DNA of 64,000 bases from Flagellimonas allohymeniacidonis (lineage in GTDB: Bacteria; Bacteroidota; Bacteroidia; Flavobacteriales; Flavobacteriaceae): NCBI RefSeq assembly GCF_004296335.1, contig NZ_SGIU01000002.1:13882-77881 (forward strand), read 5' to 3'. This document shows positions 11,801 through 19,316 of the stretch, one piece after another; within the stretch, counting starts at the first letter, position 1; each line of letters begins with the position of its first letter. The position numbers and the translations under genes are program-made. The notes under the pieces were generated by a model. The model was not told where the DNA came from. It ran no database searches and saw nothing but the letters and a program-made list of their open reading frames with translations.

Positions 11801-12620
11801 TATCACGATCAAGGATGATTTCATTTCGCTCAATGGAAACCACTTCTCCCGTATCTTCATCAACAAAATCCTCGTGCCAAGTGTTCAATACCCTCGCGGC
11901 CAATTTTCGGCCCAAGACCTTCTTAAGTCCTGCTTTGGAAACCTTGACTTCTTCAGAAAGGTCAAAAATTTCCAATATATCCTTATCCCGTTCAAAACCA
12001 ATGGCTCGGAAAAGCGTGGTCACGGGCAACTTTTTCTTTCTATCAATGTAAGCGTACATTACGGCATTGATATCCGTAGCAAATTCAATCCATGATCCCT
12101 TAAAAGGAATTACCCTGGCTGAATATAATTTGGTGCCGTTAGCATGGAAGGATTGTCCGAAGAAAACCCCAGGAGAACGGTGCAATTGTGAAACCACTAC
12201 ACGTTCCGCTCCATTAATAACAAACGTACCACTAGGGGTCATGTACGGAATAGTACCCAAGTATACATCCTGTACAATAGTCTCAAAATCTTCGTGTTCA
12301 GGATCGGTACAGTATAATTTCAAACGCGCCTTCAAAGGAACGCTGTAGGTCAAACCTCTCTCAATACATTCTTGAATGGAATATCTTGGGGGGTCAATGA
12401 AGTAATCCAAAAACTCAAGTACGAACTGGTTTCTGGTATCGGTAATTGGAAAGTTCTCCATGAAGGTGTTGTACAGACCTTCATTTCCTCTTTCGTCAGA
12501 TTTTGTTTCAAGTTGGAAAAAGTCTTGAAATGACTTAATCTGAATGTCCAAGAAATCCGGATAGTCCGGTATGTTCTTAGCGGATGCGAAATTTACTCTT
12601 TCAGTATGATTTGTGAACAT
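8811..12620 (-). CDS. rpoB: DNA-directed RNA polymerase subunit beta
   Basis: The 1269-residue beta subunit. The chosen start is the ATG at 12620 ([13 protein letters not shown]); a TTG codon immediately before it is a less likely start. The rifampicin-binding segment (NQLSQFMDQ, then [14 protein letters not shown], about residues 465-500) has the residues of sensitive enzymes. The hybrid-binding and C-terminal [13 protein letters not shown] regions are intact. It lies downstream of rplL across an intercistronic hairpin and upstream of rpoC. Confidence 0.98.
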   Translation of the reverse strand: MFTNHTERVNFASAKNIPDYPDFLDIQIKSFQDFFQLETKSDERGNEGLYNTFMENFPITDTRNQFVLEFLDYFIDPPRYSIQECIERGLTYSVPLKARLKLYCTDPEHEDFETIVQDVYLGTIPYMTPSGTFVINGAERVVVSQLHRSPGVFFGQSFHANGTKLYSARVIPFKGSWIEFATDINAVMYAYIDRKKKLPVTTLFRAIGFERDKDILEIFDLSEEVKVSKAGLKKVLGRKLAARVLNTWHEDFVDEDTGEVVSIERNEIILDRDTVLEKEHIDEILDADVKTILLHKENNAQSDYAIIHNTLQKDPTNSEKEAVEHIYRQLRNAEPPDEETARGIIDKLFFSDQRYNLGEVGRYRMNKKLGLDIGMDKQVLTKEDIITIIKYLIELINSKAEIDDIDHLSNRRVRTVGEQLSQQFGVGLARMARTIRERMNVRDNEVFTPIDLINAKTLSSVINSFFGTNQLSQFMDQTNPLAEITHKRRLSALGPGGLSRERAGFEVRDVHYTHYGRLCPIETPEGPNIGLISSLSVFAKVNPMGFLETPYRKVADGKVDTKEFIYLSAEEEEGMKIAQANIPTAKDGKIDSDKVIAREEGDFPVVDPSEVNYTDVAPNQIASISASLIPFLEHDDANRALMGSNMMRQAVPLLRPESPIVGTGLERQVATDSRVLINAEGDGVVEYVDAQKITIKYSRTEEERLVSFEEDSKTYELVKFRKTNQGTSINLKPIVRKGDKVKRGQVLCEGYATQSGELALGRNMKVAFMPWKGYNFEDAIVISEKVVREDIFTSIHIDEYALEVRDTKLGAEELTNDIPNVSEEATKDLDEYGMIRIGAEVKPGDILIGKITPKGESDPTPEEKLLRAIFGDKAGDVKDASLKASPSLRGVVIDKKLFSRSIKDKRKRSEDKEAISRLEMDYEVKFQQLKDVLVEKLFGLVGGKTSQGVMNDLGEEVLPKGKKYTVKMLNAVDDFAHLISGSWTTDDKTNALVADLLHNYKIKLNDIQGNLRRDKFTISVGDELPAGIMKLAKVYIAKKRKLKVGDKMAGRHGNKGIVARIVRQEDMPFLEDGTPVDIVLNPLGVPSRMNIGQIYETVLGWAGQKLGRKFGTPIFDGATLDQINEFTNEAEVPLFGHTYLYDGGTGQRFDQAATVGVIYMLKLGHMVDDKMHARSIGPYSLITQQPLGGKAQFGGQRFGEMEVWALEAYGASSTLREILTVKSDDVIGRAKTYESIVKGETMPEPGLPESFNVLMHELKGLGLDIRLEE

Positions 12621-12690
12621 CAATGGACAAATTTTGATCGTGATTAATTACGGTTTGTGTACGGCTTTATACACTCCTTCATAAATAGGC

Positions 12691-12722
12691 TAAGGTCTAA
12701 CCATTTTTATGGAAAGACCTTA
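12691..12722 (-). promoter_or_regulatory. Hairpin between rplL and rpoB
   Basis: Inverted repeat TAAGGTCT...AGACCTTA (8 bp, arms 12691-12698 and 12715-12722) with an inner CCA/TGG helix across a small internal loop and a 6-nt loop. No T-run follows on the minus strand, so complete termination is unlikely. By analogy with the rplL-rpoB junction of other bacteria it may be an RNA-processing or partial attenuation site; that is inference. Confidence 0.55.
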
Positions 12723-12746
12723 ACCCAATTTGTATGGTAAAAGCGA

Positions 12747-13130
12747 TTATTTAAGCTCAACTTCTGCTCCTGCTTCTTCCAAAGATTTCTTAATACCTTC
12801 TGCTTCGTCTTTAGCAACTCCTTCTTTAACAGCTTTAGGAGCACTATCAACAATTTCTTTAGCATCTTTCAATCCTAATCCGGTCAACTCCTTAACCAAT
12901 TTAACCACTGCCAATTTAGAACCACCGGCGGCTGTAAGGATTACATCGAATTCTGATTTTTCTTCAGCGGCTTCTTCTCCACCACCAGCGGCACCACCTC
13001 CAGCAGCGACTGCAACCGCAGCGGCAGCAGGCTCAATACCGTACTCTTCTTTTAGGATGTCAGCCAACTCATTTACCTCTTTTACGGTTAGGTTAACCAA
13101 CTGTTCTGCAAAATCTTTTAAATCTGCCAT
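12747..13130 (-). CDS. rplL: Ribosomal protein bL12 (L7/L12)
   Basis: A 127-residue stalk protein that recruits translational GTPases. It has an N-terminal dimerisation domain (1-30), an Ala/Gly-rich hinge ([17 protein letters not shown], about 35-51), and the C-terminal factor-binding domain containing [19 protein letters not shown]. It follows rplJ by 53 nt. The high expression expected for this protein fits the spaced position and the downstream hairpin before rpoB. Confidence 0.97.
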   Translation of the reverse strand: MADLKDFAEQLVNLTVKEVNELADILKEEYGIEPAAAAVAVAAGGGAAGGGEEAAEEKSEFDVILTAAGGSKLAVVKLVKELTGLGLKDAKEIVDSAPKAVKEGVAKDEAEGIKKSLEEAGAEVELK

Positions 13131-13183
13131 TTTTCTATCGTTTAATCAAATTTTTAAAAATATACTTAGTTATTGTGCGCGAA

Positions 13184-13699
13184 TTATTTTTCAGATAGGG
13201 TCTTCAGGATACCGGCCAACTTGCCCCCTCCAGACTTAAGTCCAGAAATAACATTCTTGGCAGGGGATTGAAGCAATCCAATGATATCCCCAATAACCTC
13301 TTCCTTAGATTTAATGCTAACCAAAGCATCTAAGTTTTCGTCTCCTATATAGACAGCTTCCTCGATGAAAGCGCCTTTAAGAAGAGGTCTATCTGATTTT
13401 TTTCTAAAGTTTTTGATAAGTTTTGCCGGAGCATTTCCCGTTTCAGACAACATAAGGGAGGTATTCCCTTTAAGTACTGTGGAAAGTTCGCCGAACTCCT
13501 TATCGGAAGCTTCCATTGCTTTTTCAAGCAAGGTATTTTTTACAACCGCAAGTTTAATATTGGCCTTGAAGCAAGCTCTTCTCAAATTTGAAGTGGTCAT
13601 TGCGTCCAATCCTGAAATATCAGCCAAATAAATATTGGTGTTTTCAGCCAACTGTGCAGTCAAATCTTCTATTACTGTTGCTTTTTCTTCTCTTGTCAT
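13184..13699 (-). CDS. rplJ: Ribosomal protein uL10
   Basis: A 171-residue stalk base protein that binds 23S rRNA and carries bL12 dimers at its C-terminal helix. The N-terminal MTREEKATVIEDLTAQLAEN and the conserved segment VKNTLLEKA are as expected for the family. It lies between rplA (26 nt upstream) and rplL. No separate L10 leader structure was recognised in the short upstream gap. Confidence 0.97.
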   Translation of the reverse strand: MTREEKATVIEDLTAQLAENTNIYLADISGLDAMTTSNLRRACFKANIKLAVVKNTLLEKAMEASDKEFGELSTVLKGNTSLMLSETGNAPAKLIKNFRKKSDRPLLKGAFIEEAVYIGDENLDALVSIKSKEEVIGDIIGLLQSPAKNVISGLKSGGGKLAGILKTLSEK

Positions 13700-13725
13700 A
13701 GTTAAAATATTGAACTACCAGTTAA

Positions 13726-14415
13726 TTAAACTGCTTTAGGATCTAGAGGTACACTTGGGCTCATTGTACTGGAGAGGTAAATGCTCTTCATATATACCCC
13801 TTTTGCTGCAGCAGGCTTCAATTTTACCAAAGTGTCAATCAACTCCTTGGCATTTCCTGCAATTTTCTCTGCAGAGAACGAAGATTTTCCTATTGCGGCG
13901 TGTACAATTCCTGTTTTGTCTACCTTAAAATCAATTTTACCACCTTTAACATCGGTCACGGCCTTGGCCACATCCATAGTTACGGTACCGGTTTTCGGAT
14001 TGGGCATCAAACCTCTTGGACCCAAGATTCTACCTAAGGGACCTAGTTTACCCATTACGCTTGGCATGGTGATGATCACATCAACATCGGTCCAACCGCC
14101 TTTGATTTTATCCAAATATTCATCCAACCCTACAAAATCGGCACCGGCCGCTTTGGCCTCTGCCTCCTTGTCTGGGGTCACCAATGCTAAAACCTTTACT
14201 TCTTTACCTGTACCATGCGGTAAGGTAACCACCCCGCGAACCATTTGGTTCGCTTTTCGCGGGTCTACGCCCAAACGAACCGCAAGGTCAATGGAAGCGT
14301 CAAATTTTACGTTGGTAATTTCTTTAATTAAAGCGGATGCCTCATCTAGGGAATAGAGCTTGTTCCTGTCTATTTTGGAATGGGCCTCTTTTTGCTTTTT
14401 TGTCAATCTTGCCAT
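13726..14415 (-). CDS. rplA: Ribosomal protein uL1
   Basis: A 229-residue L1 stalk protein of the large subunit. It contains the signature [19 protein letters not shown] around residues 125-143 and the [14 protein letters not shown] region. It is 18 nt downstream of rplK in the secE-nusG-rplKAJL-rpoBC block. In many bacteria L1 represses its own operon by binding a leader that mimics rRNA; no such site was identified here. Confidence 0.97.
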   Translation of the reverse strand: MARLTKKQKEAHSKIDRNKLYSLDEASALIKEITNVKFDASIDLAVRLGVDPRKANQMVRGVVTLPHGTGKEVKVLALVTPDKEAEAKAAGADFVGLDEYLDKIKGGWTDVDVIITMPSVMGKLGPLGRILGPRGLMPNPKTGTVTMDVAKAVTDVKGGKIDFKVDKTGIVHAAIGKSSFSAEKIAGNAKELIDTLVKLKPAAAKGVYMKSIYLSSTMSPSVPLDPKAV

Positions 14416-14433
14416 TATAAAGTCTTTTCGATT

Positions 14434-14871
14434 TTAAAAAGGTCTTTTACCAGATACTTTGAGACCCATGGATCTTGCGGTTCCTGCAACCATGTTCATT
14501 GCAGATTCCACGGTAAAAGCATTTAAATCGGCCATTTTGTCTTCGGCGATTGCCTTTACTTGATCCCAGGTAACATTACCTGATTTTACCCTGTTAGGTT
14601 CGCCAGATCCTTTTTTAATCTTAGCTGCTTCCATCAATTGAACTGCCGCGGGTGGTGTTTTTACAACAAACTCAAACGATTTGTCTTTGTAAACGGTGAT
14701 AACCACGGGTAGAACTTTACCCGGTTTGTCCTGGGTTCTTGCATTAAATTGCTTGCAGAACTCCATAATGTTAACACCAGCAGCACCTAAGGCGGGTCCA
14801 ACCGGTGGCGATGGATTCGCAGCACCTCCCCTAACTTGTAGTTTAACTACCTTATCTACTTCTTTTGCCAT
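14434..14871 (-). CDS. rplK: Ribosomal protein uL11
   Basis: A 145-residue protein of the GTPase-associated centre. The N-terminal [20 protein letters not shown] and the C-terminal rRNA-binding region ending [19 protein letters not shown] are characteristic. It starts at ATG 14871, 69 nt downstream of nusG. Confidence 0.97.
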   Translation of the reverse strand: MAKEVDKVVKLQVRGGAANPSPPVGPALGAAGVNIMEFCKQFNARTQDKPGKVLPVVITVYKDKSFEFVVKTPPAAVQLMEAAKIKKGSGEPNRVKSGNVTWDQVKAIAEDKMADLNAFTVESAMNMVAGTARSMGLKVSGKRPF

Positions 14872-14940
14872 TGTTTTTAATTAAAATGAAAGCGTGTCAA
14901 TTGGAAGCAACACAACTTTATATATGTAACAGCTCTATTA

Positions 14941-15492
14941 TTAAACTTTTTCCACTTGCATGTAACTGAGTTCCAATGGGGTCTTTCTTCCGAAAATCTT
15001 CACCATTACCTCAAGCTTGCGTTTTTCTTCGTTGATTTTTTCAACGGTTCCATTGAAACCATTAAAGGGTCCATCAATCACTTTCACCGTTTCTCCAAGA
15101 ACAAATGGAATAGCAACATTATCAGTGTTGACAGCCAGTTCATCCACTTTCCCGAGCATTCGGTTTACCTCTGATTTCCTTAAAGGAACAGGGTCTCCTC
15201 CTTTGGTTTCCCCTAAAAATCCTATAACATTGGTAATGGATCTAATAATATGTATCATTTCACCACCCAAATTGGCTTTGATCATAATATAGCCTGGAAA
15301 GTAAACCCGCTCTTTATTGATTTTCTTTCCATTTCTTATCTGAACCACTTTTTCGGTGGGAACCAAAACCTCTTCAAGGTAATCTCCGAAGCCATTGCGC
15401 TCCACTTCACTTTCAATGTAGCCCTTGATTTTGTTCTCTTGGCCGCTTACAGCCCTAACCACATACCATTTTTTCTCCAGAACCTCCGACAT
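14941..15492 (-). CDS. nusG: Transcription termination/antitermination factor NusG
   Basis: A 183-residue elongation factor that bridges RNA polymerase with the ribosome or Rho. The NGN domain starts KKWYVVRAVSGQENKIKGYI, and the C-terminal KOW domain includes VKVIDGPFNGFNGTVEKI. The ATG at 15492 (MSEVLEKKWY) is preferred over a TTG six bases upstream that abuts the secE stop. The gene directly follows secE. Confidence 0.96.
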   Translation of the reverse strand: MSEVLEKKWYVVRAVSGQENKIKGYIESEVERNGFGDYLEEVLVPTEKVVQIRNGKKINKERVYFPGYIMIKANLGGEMIHIIRSITNVIGFLGETKGGDPVPLRKSEVNRMLGKVDELAVNTDNVAIPFVLGETVKVIDGPFNGFNGTVEKINEEKRKLEVMVKIFGRKTPLELSYMQVEKV

Positions 15493-15498
15493 AGCCAA

Positions 15499-15687
15499 TT
15501 ACCCTAAAACTTGTTCAAAATACAATGTGATCAACTTACTGAACAAGGAATCCACTCCCCAAGTAGCCAAGGCAAACAAGATGGAGAAAACAGCAACAAC
15601 AACCATAAGGTTTGAAGCCTTTTCCCGGTTCAACCAGGTTACATTGTTTTTTAATTCCTCGAAAGATTCCTTTACGTAAGTCAACAT
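15499..15687 (-). CDS. secE: Preprotein translocase subunit SecE
   Basis: A 62-residue inner-membrane protein of the SecYEG channel. An amphipathic N-terminal segment (YVKESFEELKNNVTWLNREK) is followed by one membrane helix at about residues 27-50, typical of the short single-helix SecE. It lies between tRNA-Trp and nusG, the usual bacterial neighbourhood. Confidence 0.93.
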   Translation of the reverse strand: MLTYVKESFEELKNNVTWLNREKASNLMVVVAVFSILFALATWGVDSLFSKLITLYFEQVLG

Positions 15688-15710
15688 ATTCTTCTACTTA
15701 TATTCCTTAG

Positions 15711-15783
15711 CACGGGAGGAGAGACTCGAACTCCCGACACCTGGTTTTGGAGACCAGTGCTCTACCAACTGAGCTACACCCGT
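15711..15783 (-). tRNA. tRNA-Trp (CCA anticodon)
   Basis: 73 nt. The anticodon loop CTCCAAA gives CCA. D-arm TAGCTCAGTTGGTAGAGC and T-loop TTCGAGT are standard. The acceptor stem has a U-U mismatch at pair 6-67. The 3' CCA is not encoded. It sits between tuf and secE. Confidence 0.95.
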
Positions 15784-15800
15784 TTATATTTACACTGAAA

Positions 15801-15825
15801 GGTATCCGTCATTTAGACGGACACC
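15801..15825 (-). promoter_or_regulatory. Hairpin between tuf and tRNA-Trp
   Basis: GGTGTCCGTC, loop TAAAT, GACGGATACC: ten pairs including one G-U. Only a short TTT follows, so it is a weak terminator or a processing site separating tuf mRNA from the tRNA-Trp/secE part of the transcript. Confidence 0.5.
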
Positions 15826-15856
15826 CTTTAGTGCAATACCTTATTGTATAATCTAA

Positions 15857-17044
15857 TTAATCTAGAATTTCAGTAACCTGACCTGCACCTACAGTTCTGC
15901 CACCTTCACGGATAGCGAAACGTAGACCTTCGCTCAACGCGATTGGCTGAATCAAGTCAACTGTAATTGTCAAGTTATCGCCAGGCATTACCATTTCAAC
16001 TCCATCAGGAAGGTTGATATTTCCGGTAACGTCAGTAGTTCTAACATAGAACTGAGGACGATAGTTGTTGTGGAACGGAGTGTGACGACCACCTTCTTCT
16101 TTCTTAAGGATATAAACCTCAGCTTTGAATTTGGCGTGAGGCTTAACAGAACCTGGCTTACAGATTACCATACCTCTTTTTATGTCAGACTTTTCAATAC
16201 CTCTCAAAAGAATACCTACGTTGTCTCCAGCTTCACCTCTATCCAAAATCTTACGGAACATTTCTACCCCTGTAATTGTAGAAGCTAATTTCTCAGCACC
16301 CATACCGATAATATCAACGGCATCACCAGTGTTGGCAACTCCTGTTTCAATACGACCGGTAGCAACCGTACCACGACCAGTAATTGTGAACACGTCTTCA
16401 ACGGGCATCAAGAAATCCTTGTCGACATCTCTTTTTGGAAGTTCAATCCACTCATCAACAGCATTCATCAATTCCATAACAGTGTCAACCCATTTTTGCT
16501 CACCGTTCAATGCACCAAGTGCAGAACCAGCGATAACAGGACCGTTGTCACCATCGTACTCGTAGAAAGAAAGCAATTCCCTTACTTCCATTTCAACCAA
16601 TTCCAAAAGTTCATCGTCATCAACCATATCTACTTTGTTCAAGAAGACAACGATACGTGGAATACCTACCTGACGTCCTAAAAGGATGTGCTCTCTGGTT
16701 TGTGGCATAGGACCATCGGTCGCAGCTACAACCAAAATTGCACCGTCCATCTGGGCAGCACCCGTAACCATGTTCTTCACATAATCCGCGTGACCAGGAC
16801 AGTCAACGTGAGCATAGTGTCTGTTCTCAGTTTGGTACTCTACGTGAGACGTGTTAATGGTGATACCACGTTCTTTTTCCTCAGGAGCGTTGTCAATAGA
16901 GTCAAAGCTTCTAAGCTCAGAAAGACCAGCGTTGGCCAATACAGTGGTAATCGCAGCTGTCAATGTAGTTTTACCATGATCTACGTGTCCAATAGTACCG
17001 ATATTTAGGTGTGGTTTGGAACGATCAAAAGTTTCCTTTGCCAT
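15857..17044 (-). CDS. tuf: Elongation factor Tu
   Basis: A 395-residue GTPase that delivers aminoacyl-tRNA to the ribosome. Motifs seen are GHVDHGKT (19-26), DCPGH near residue 81 and NKVD near residue 136. It lies directly downstream of four tRNA genes in the order Thr-Tyr-Gly-Thr, the arrangement of the tufB locus of enterobacteria. No second tuf is present in the window. Confidence 0.98.
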   Translation of the reverse strand: MAKETFDRSKPHLNIGTIGHVDHGKTTLTAAITTVLANAGLSELRSFDSIDNAPEEKERGITINTSHVEYQTENRHYAHVDCPGHADYVKNMVTGAAQMDGAILVVAATDGPMPQTREHILLGRQVGIPRIVVFLNKVDMVDDDELLELVEMEVRELLSFYEYDGDNGPVIAGSALGALNGEQKWVDTVMELMNAVDEWIELPKRDVDKDFLMPVEDVFTITGRGTVATGRIETGVANTGDAVDIIGMGAEKLASTITGVEMFRKILDRGEAGDNVGILLRGIEKSDIKRGMVICKPGSVKPHAKFKAEVYILKKEEGGRHTPFHNNYRPQFYVRTTDVTGNINLPDGVEMVMPGDNLTITVDLIQPIALSEGLRFAIREGGRTVGAGQVTEILD

Positions 17045-17093
17045 TTTAAAAAATTTTAATCTTAGTTTATATTAGTGTACAAATCGTTTTTCG

Positions 17094-17165
17094 AGCCAAT
17101 GACGGGATTTGAACCCGTGACCTCTTCCTTACCAAGGAAACGCTCTACCCCTGAGCTACACCGGC
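17094..17165 (-). tRNA. tRNA-Thr (GGT anticodon)
   Basis: 72 nt. The anticodon loop TTGGTAA gives GGT. Acceptor GCCGGTG pairs with CATTGGC using G-U pairs. The T-arm is ACGGG-TTCAAAT-CCCGT. CCA is not encoded. It is the last of four tRNAs before tuf. Confidence 0.96.
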
Positions 17166-17256
17166 TTAATGGATCTTCAGGTTTAGAGTTTAAGTTTCAA
17201 GTCTAGACTATTAAACTTTCAACCTCAGCAACTTGAAACCTTTCTTCAAGTCTTTG

Positions 17257-17329
17257 AGCGGGAGACCGGGTTCGAACCGGCGACATTCAGCTTGGAAGGC
17301 TGACGCTCTACCAACTGAGCTACTCCCGC
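17257..17329 (-). tRNA. tRNA-Gly (TCC anticodon)
   Basis: 73 nt. Acceptor GCGGGAG/CTCCCGC; the anticodon loop CTTCCAA gives TCC; D-arm TAGCTCAGTTGGTAGAGC; T-loop TTCGAAC. CCA is not encoded. Confidence 0.96.
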
Positions 17330-17413
17330 ATTTTTTTGGGTTTTTATACCCAACATTTACTTCAATATTTCAAAAAACTTCCCTTTTCAGCTGTTACCAT
17401 GAACAGACGTAAG

Positions 17414-17496
17414 TGGGGAGAGCAGGATTCGAACCTGCGAAGGTGAAAACCAACAGATTTACAGTCTGTCCTCGTTGGCCGCTTGAGTATCTCCCC
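17414..17496 (-). tRNA. tRNA-Tyr (GTA anticodon)
   Basis: 83 nt with a long variable arm, as expected for a bacterial class II tRNA-Tyr. Acceptor GGGGAGA/TCTCCCC; the anticodon loop CTGTAAA gives GTA; T-arm GCAGG-TTCGAAT-CCTGC. CCA is not encoded. Confidence 0.96.
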
Positions 17497-17517
17497 GCCT
17501 TATTTTCAGTATCTTAG

Positions 17518-17591
17518 AGCCGGTAGAGGGACTCGAACCCACGACCTGCTGATTACAAATCAGCTGCTCTAGCCAGCTGAGCTATACCGGC
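17518..17591 (-). tRNA. tRNA-Thr (TGT anticodon)
   Basis: 74 nt. Acceptor GCCGGTA/TACCGGC; the anticodon loop TTTGTAA gives TGT. CCA is not encoded. It is the first gene of the tRNA-tuf transcript, 22 nt downstream of the hpf terminator T-run. Confidence 0.96.
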
Positions 17592-17613
17592 ATTTTGCAG
17601 CCTTTTTTAACAC

Positions 17614-17641
17614 AAAAAAAGCCCGTTATTTCTAACGGACT
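17614..17641 (-). terminator. Terminator of hpf, overlapping the tRNA operon start point
   Basis: On the minus strand AGTCCGTTA, loop GAAA, TAACGGGCT (9 pairs with one U-G) is followed by seven T. It is 52 nt after the hpf stop. The left arm lies just downstream of a TTG-N18-TACATTTG promoter, so the two signals overlap. Confidence 0.85.
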
Positions 17642-17642
17642 G

Positions 17643-17671
17643 CAAATGTATTGATTTATTTCTTTAATCAA
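17643..17671 (-). promoter_or_regulatory. Promoter of the tRNA-tuf operon
   Basis: On the minus strand TTG (17669-17671), 18-nt spacer, TACATTTG (17643-17650) is a full match to the Bacteroidota -33/-7 consensus. It lies between the hpf stop and the hpf terminator. Initiation a few bases downstream would start inside the left arm of that hairpin. Confidence 0.7.
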
Positions 17672-17693
17672 AATAAATTTAAAAAAATTTTGA

Positions 17694-17996
17694 TCACGCC
17701 TTAGCCCTTTGTTTCTCTTTCTTTTTAACTAGTTGGCGCTCCAAAGAATTACACGCTGAATCAATGGCTTCTTCAAAAGATTTACATTGTTTTTTTACAA
17801 TGATTTTATCCCGAGGCACCAATAACTTTATTTCCACAATCTTGTTCTCTTTGGCACTTGTGTTTTCAACTTTCAAGTAAACATCAGAACCTATGACCTT
17901 ATCGTAAAAAAGATCTAGTTTGTCCATTCTTCTTTGAATGAAATCAATAAGTTTAGCGTCAGCCACAAAATTTACAGATTGTGCATTTACTTTCAT
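17694..17996 (-). CDS. hpf: Ribosome hibernation-promoting factor (short HPF/RaiA family)
   Basis: A 100-residue protein predicted to bind the decoding centre of idle ribosomes. It has the beta-alpha-beta-beta-beta-alpha fold pattern of the family, starting MKVNAQSVNFVADAKLIDFI and ending in a basic tail (RQLVKKKEKQRAKA). It lacks the C-terminal dimerisation domain of long HPF, so it is the short form. It is 57 nt downstream of xerC and probably co-transcribed with it. Confidence 0.9.
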   Translation of the reverse strand: MKVNAQSVNFVADAKLIDFIQRRMDKLDLFYDKVIGSDVYLKVENTSAKENKIVEIKLLVPRDKIIVKKQCKSFEEAIDSACNSLERQLVKKKEKQRAKA

Positions 17997-18053
17997 AAAA
18001 TGTTGTTTTTTTTAGGCTACCAGAAGGCAGACGGGTTAAACAGTACAAGAATC

Positions 18054-18944
18054 TTATTTCTTGCTCCTTGGATGGGCCTTCAAGTGTACATTTTTCAGTT
18101 CGGCTATACTATTATGTGTATACACTTGAGTGGATGCCAGGCTGGCATGACCCAATAACTCTTTCACAGCATTTAAGTCGGCTCCCCTGTTCAGCAAATG
18201 CGTTGCAAAGGTGTGCCTCAGTATATGAGGGCTCTTTTTTACCTTAGGGGACACCAAACTAAGGTACTTATTTATAGTACGATAAACAAGCGTTTCATAT
18301 ATTTTAAGGCCCGACGAAGTTAAAAAGAGATACTTTGAATCAATCGCATTTTCAAGCTTAGACCTGCGCTCCATGTAGGCTTTTAAAATTGAAAATGCGC
18401 TTGGGAGCAGGGGAAGAATACGCTCTTTGTTTCTTTTGCCCAAAACCTTTAGATTATTGTTGGCGTAATCAATGTCGTTTACCTTGAGGTTTACCAGTTC
18501 AGCACGACGTACCCCAGTCGTGTACAACAGCTCAATCATCAGCTTGTCGCGAACCCCTTCAAAATTATCCGCAAATGGGATTTGCTGCAAAACTTTTGTC
18601 ATTTCTTCTTCAGAAAAAGGTACCTCAATTTTTTTACTTGTCTTAAGAGCCTTGTGTTTGAGTAAGGGTGAAGTAACGATTACCTCTGTTTTTTGAAGAA
18701 ATCTATAGTAGGCCTTTAAGGAAGAAACCTTTCGATTGATGCTTCTATTGGATATTTTATCATTGGACAGTTTTACAACCCATGACCTTATTTGCGGATA
18801 AGAAACGTCATCGATATCTTTCTCGTCAAATTCTTCTGAGCAAAATTTTGAAAATGCATCAATATCCTTCTTATAAGCCTCAATGGTGTGCCTCGAATAG
18901 TTCTTTTCCAGTTCAAGATAGTCAACGAAAGCTTTAACCCACAT
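18054..18944 (-). CDS. xerC: Tyrosine recombinase, XerC-like
   Basis: A 296-residue site-specific recombinase with an N-terminal SAM-like DNA-binding domain (FVDYLELEKNYSRHTIEAYK) and a catalytic domain. Catalytic residues are recognisable: Arg in TTGVRRAELVNL, His-x-x-Arg in HILRHTFATHLLNRG, a second His in LLGHASLASTQVYTH, and the nucleophile Tyr in QVYTHNS. Length and placement beside housekeeping genes fit the chromosome-dimer-resolving Xer protein rather than a mobile-element integrase; no attachment site or element was seen. Confidence 0.88.
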   Translation of the reverse strand: MWVKAFVDYLELEKNYSRHTIEAYKKDIDAFSKFCSEEFDEKDIDDVSYPQIRSWVVKLSNDKISNRSINRKVSSLKAYYRFLQKTEVIVTSPLLKHKALKTSKKIEVPFSEEEMTKVLQQIPFADNFEGVRDKLMIELLYTTGVRRAELVNLKVNDIDYANNNLKVLGKRNKERILPLLPSAFSILKAYMERRSKLENAIDSKYLFLTSSGLKIYETLVYRTINKYLSLVSPKVKKSPHILRHTFATHLLNRGADLNAVKELLGHASLASTQVYTHNSIAELKNVHLKAHPRSKK

Positions 18945-18948
18945 AAAC

Positions 18949-18956
18949 CAAAGATA
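18949..18956 (-). promoter_or_regulatory. Possible -7 box for xerC
   Basis: TATCTTTG on the minus strand matches TAnnTTTG and ends only 4 nt before the xerC ATG, which would give a nearly leaderless mRNA. No TTG was found at the -33 distance. Confidence 0.4.
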
Positions 18957-18976
18957 TCAAAATGACGGAAAGGTCT

Positions 18977-19017
18977 AAAAGAAAACATCCTTTGCAATAG
19001 AGTATTGCAAAGGATGT
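18977..19017 (-). terminator. Terminator of rpsU
   Basis: Perfect 15-bp stem: ACATCCTTTGCAATA, loop CTC, TATTGCAAAGGATGT (minus strand), followed by TTTCTTTT. It isolates rpsU from xerC. Confidence 0.93.
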
Positions 19018-19040
19018 CTATATATTTTAAGAGGTAACCC

Positions 19041-19235
19041 TTAAATCTCTTCCTGGTCCCTTAGACCTTGAATGTACTGAGCTTTTTGTACCTCAGCTCT
19101 TCGCTTTACAGAAGGTTTGGTATACTGCTGTCTAGTTCTTAGTTGACGCATGGTACCCGTTTTATCAAACTTTCGCTTGAAGCGCTTAAGGGCTCTATCG
19201 ATGTTTTCTCCTTCTTTTACTGGTATTATTAACAT
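19041..19235 (-). CDS. rpsU: Ribosomal protein bS21
   Basis: A 64-residue small-subunit protein (MLIIPVKEGENIDRALKRFK, then Arg/Lys-rich RQQYTKPSVKRRAEVQKAQY). In Flavobacterium ribosomes bS21, with bS18 and bS6, helps hide the 3' tail of 16S rRNA, which explains why Shine-Dalgarno pairing is little used in the phylum. The gene is monocistronic, with its own terminator. Its mRNA carries an unusually strong Shine-Dalgarno sequence, which fits published evidence that bS21 level feeds back on rpsU translation in this group. Confidence 0.96.
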   Translation of the reverse strand: MLIIPVKEGENIDRALKRFKRKFDKTGTMRQLRTRQQYTKPSVKRRAEVQKAQYIQGLRDQEEI

Positions 19236-19243
19236 GGGCTACA

Positions 19244-19254
19244 ACCTCCTTTCT
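19244..19254 (-). promoter_or_regulatory. rpsU: Extended Shine-Dalgarno sequence of rpsU
   Basis: On the minus strand AGAAAGGAGGT is perfectly complementary to ACCTCCTTTCT, the expected 3' end of Bacteroidota 16S rRNA (11 pairs). Nine nucleotides separate GGAGG from the ATG at 19235. Comparable motifs are absent from the start regions of the other genes examined here. Confidence 0.85.
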
Positions 19255-19270
19255 TTTATATTTTGGATGG

Positions 19271-19278
19271 CAAAGATA
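19271..19278 (-). promoter_or_regulatory. Possible -7 box for rpsU
   Basis: TATCTTTG (minus strand) matches TAnnTTTG, 35 nt before the ATG, placing the start point a little upstream of the Shine-Dalgarno sequence. No correctly spaced TTG -33 box was found. Confidence 0.45.
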
Positions 19279-19316
19279 GTACTATATTCGAAATATAAAA
19301 CAGTTAACTGTTCAAA

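Noticed and set aside
17094-17591. tRNA cluster as an integration site
   Set aside because: No duplicated tRNA 3' ends or foreign genes were found; all four tRNAs are complete and followed by tuf.
18054-18944. Tyrosine recombinase as the integrase of a mobile element
   Set aside because: Xer-type length and sequence, housekeeping neighbours, and no attachment repeats or cargo genes next to the tRNA cluster.
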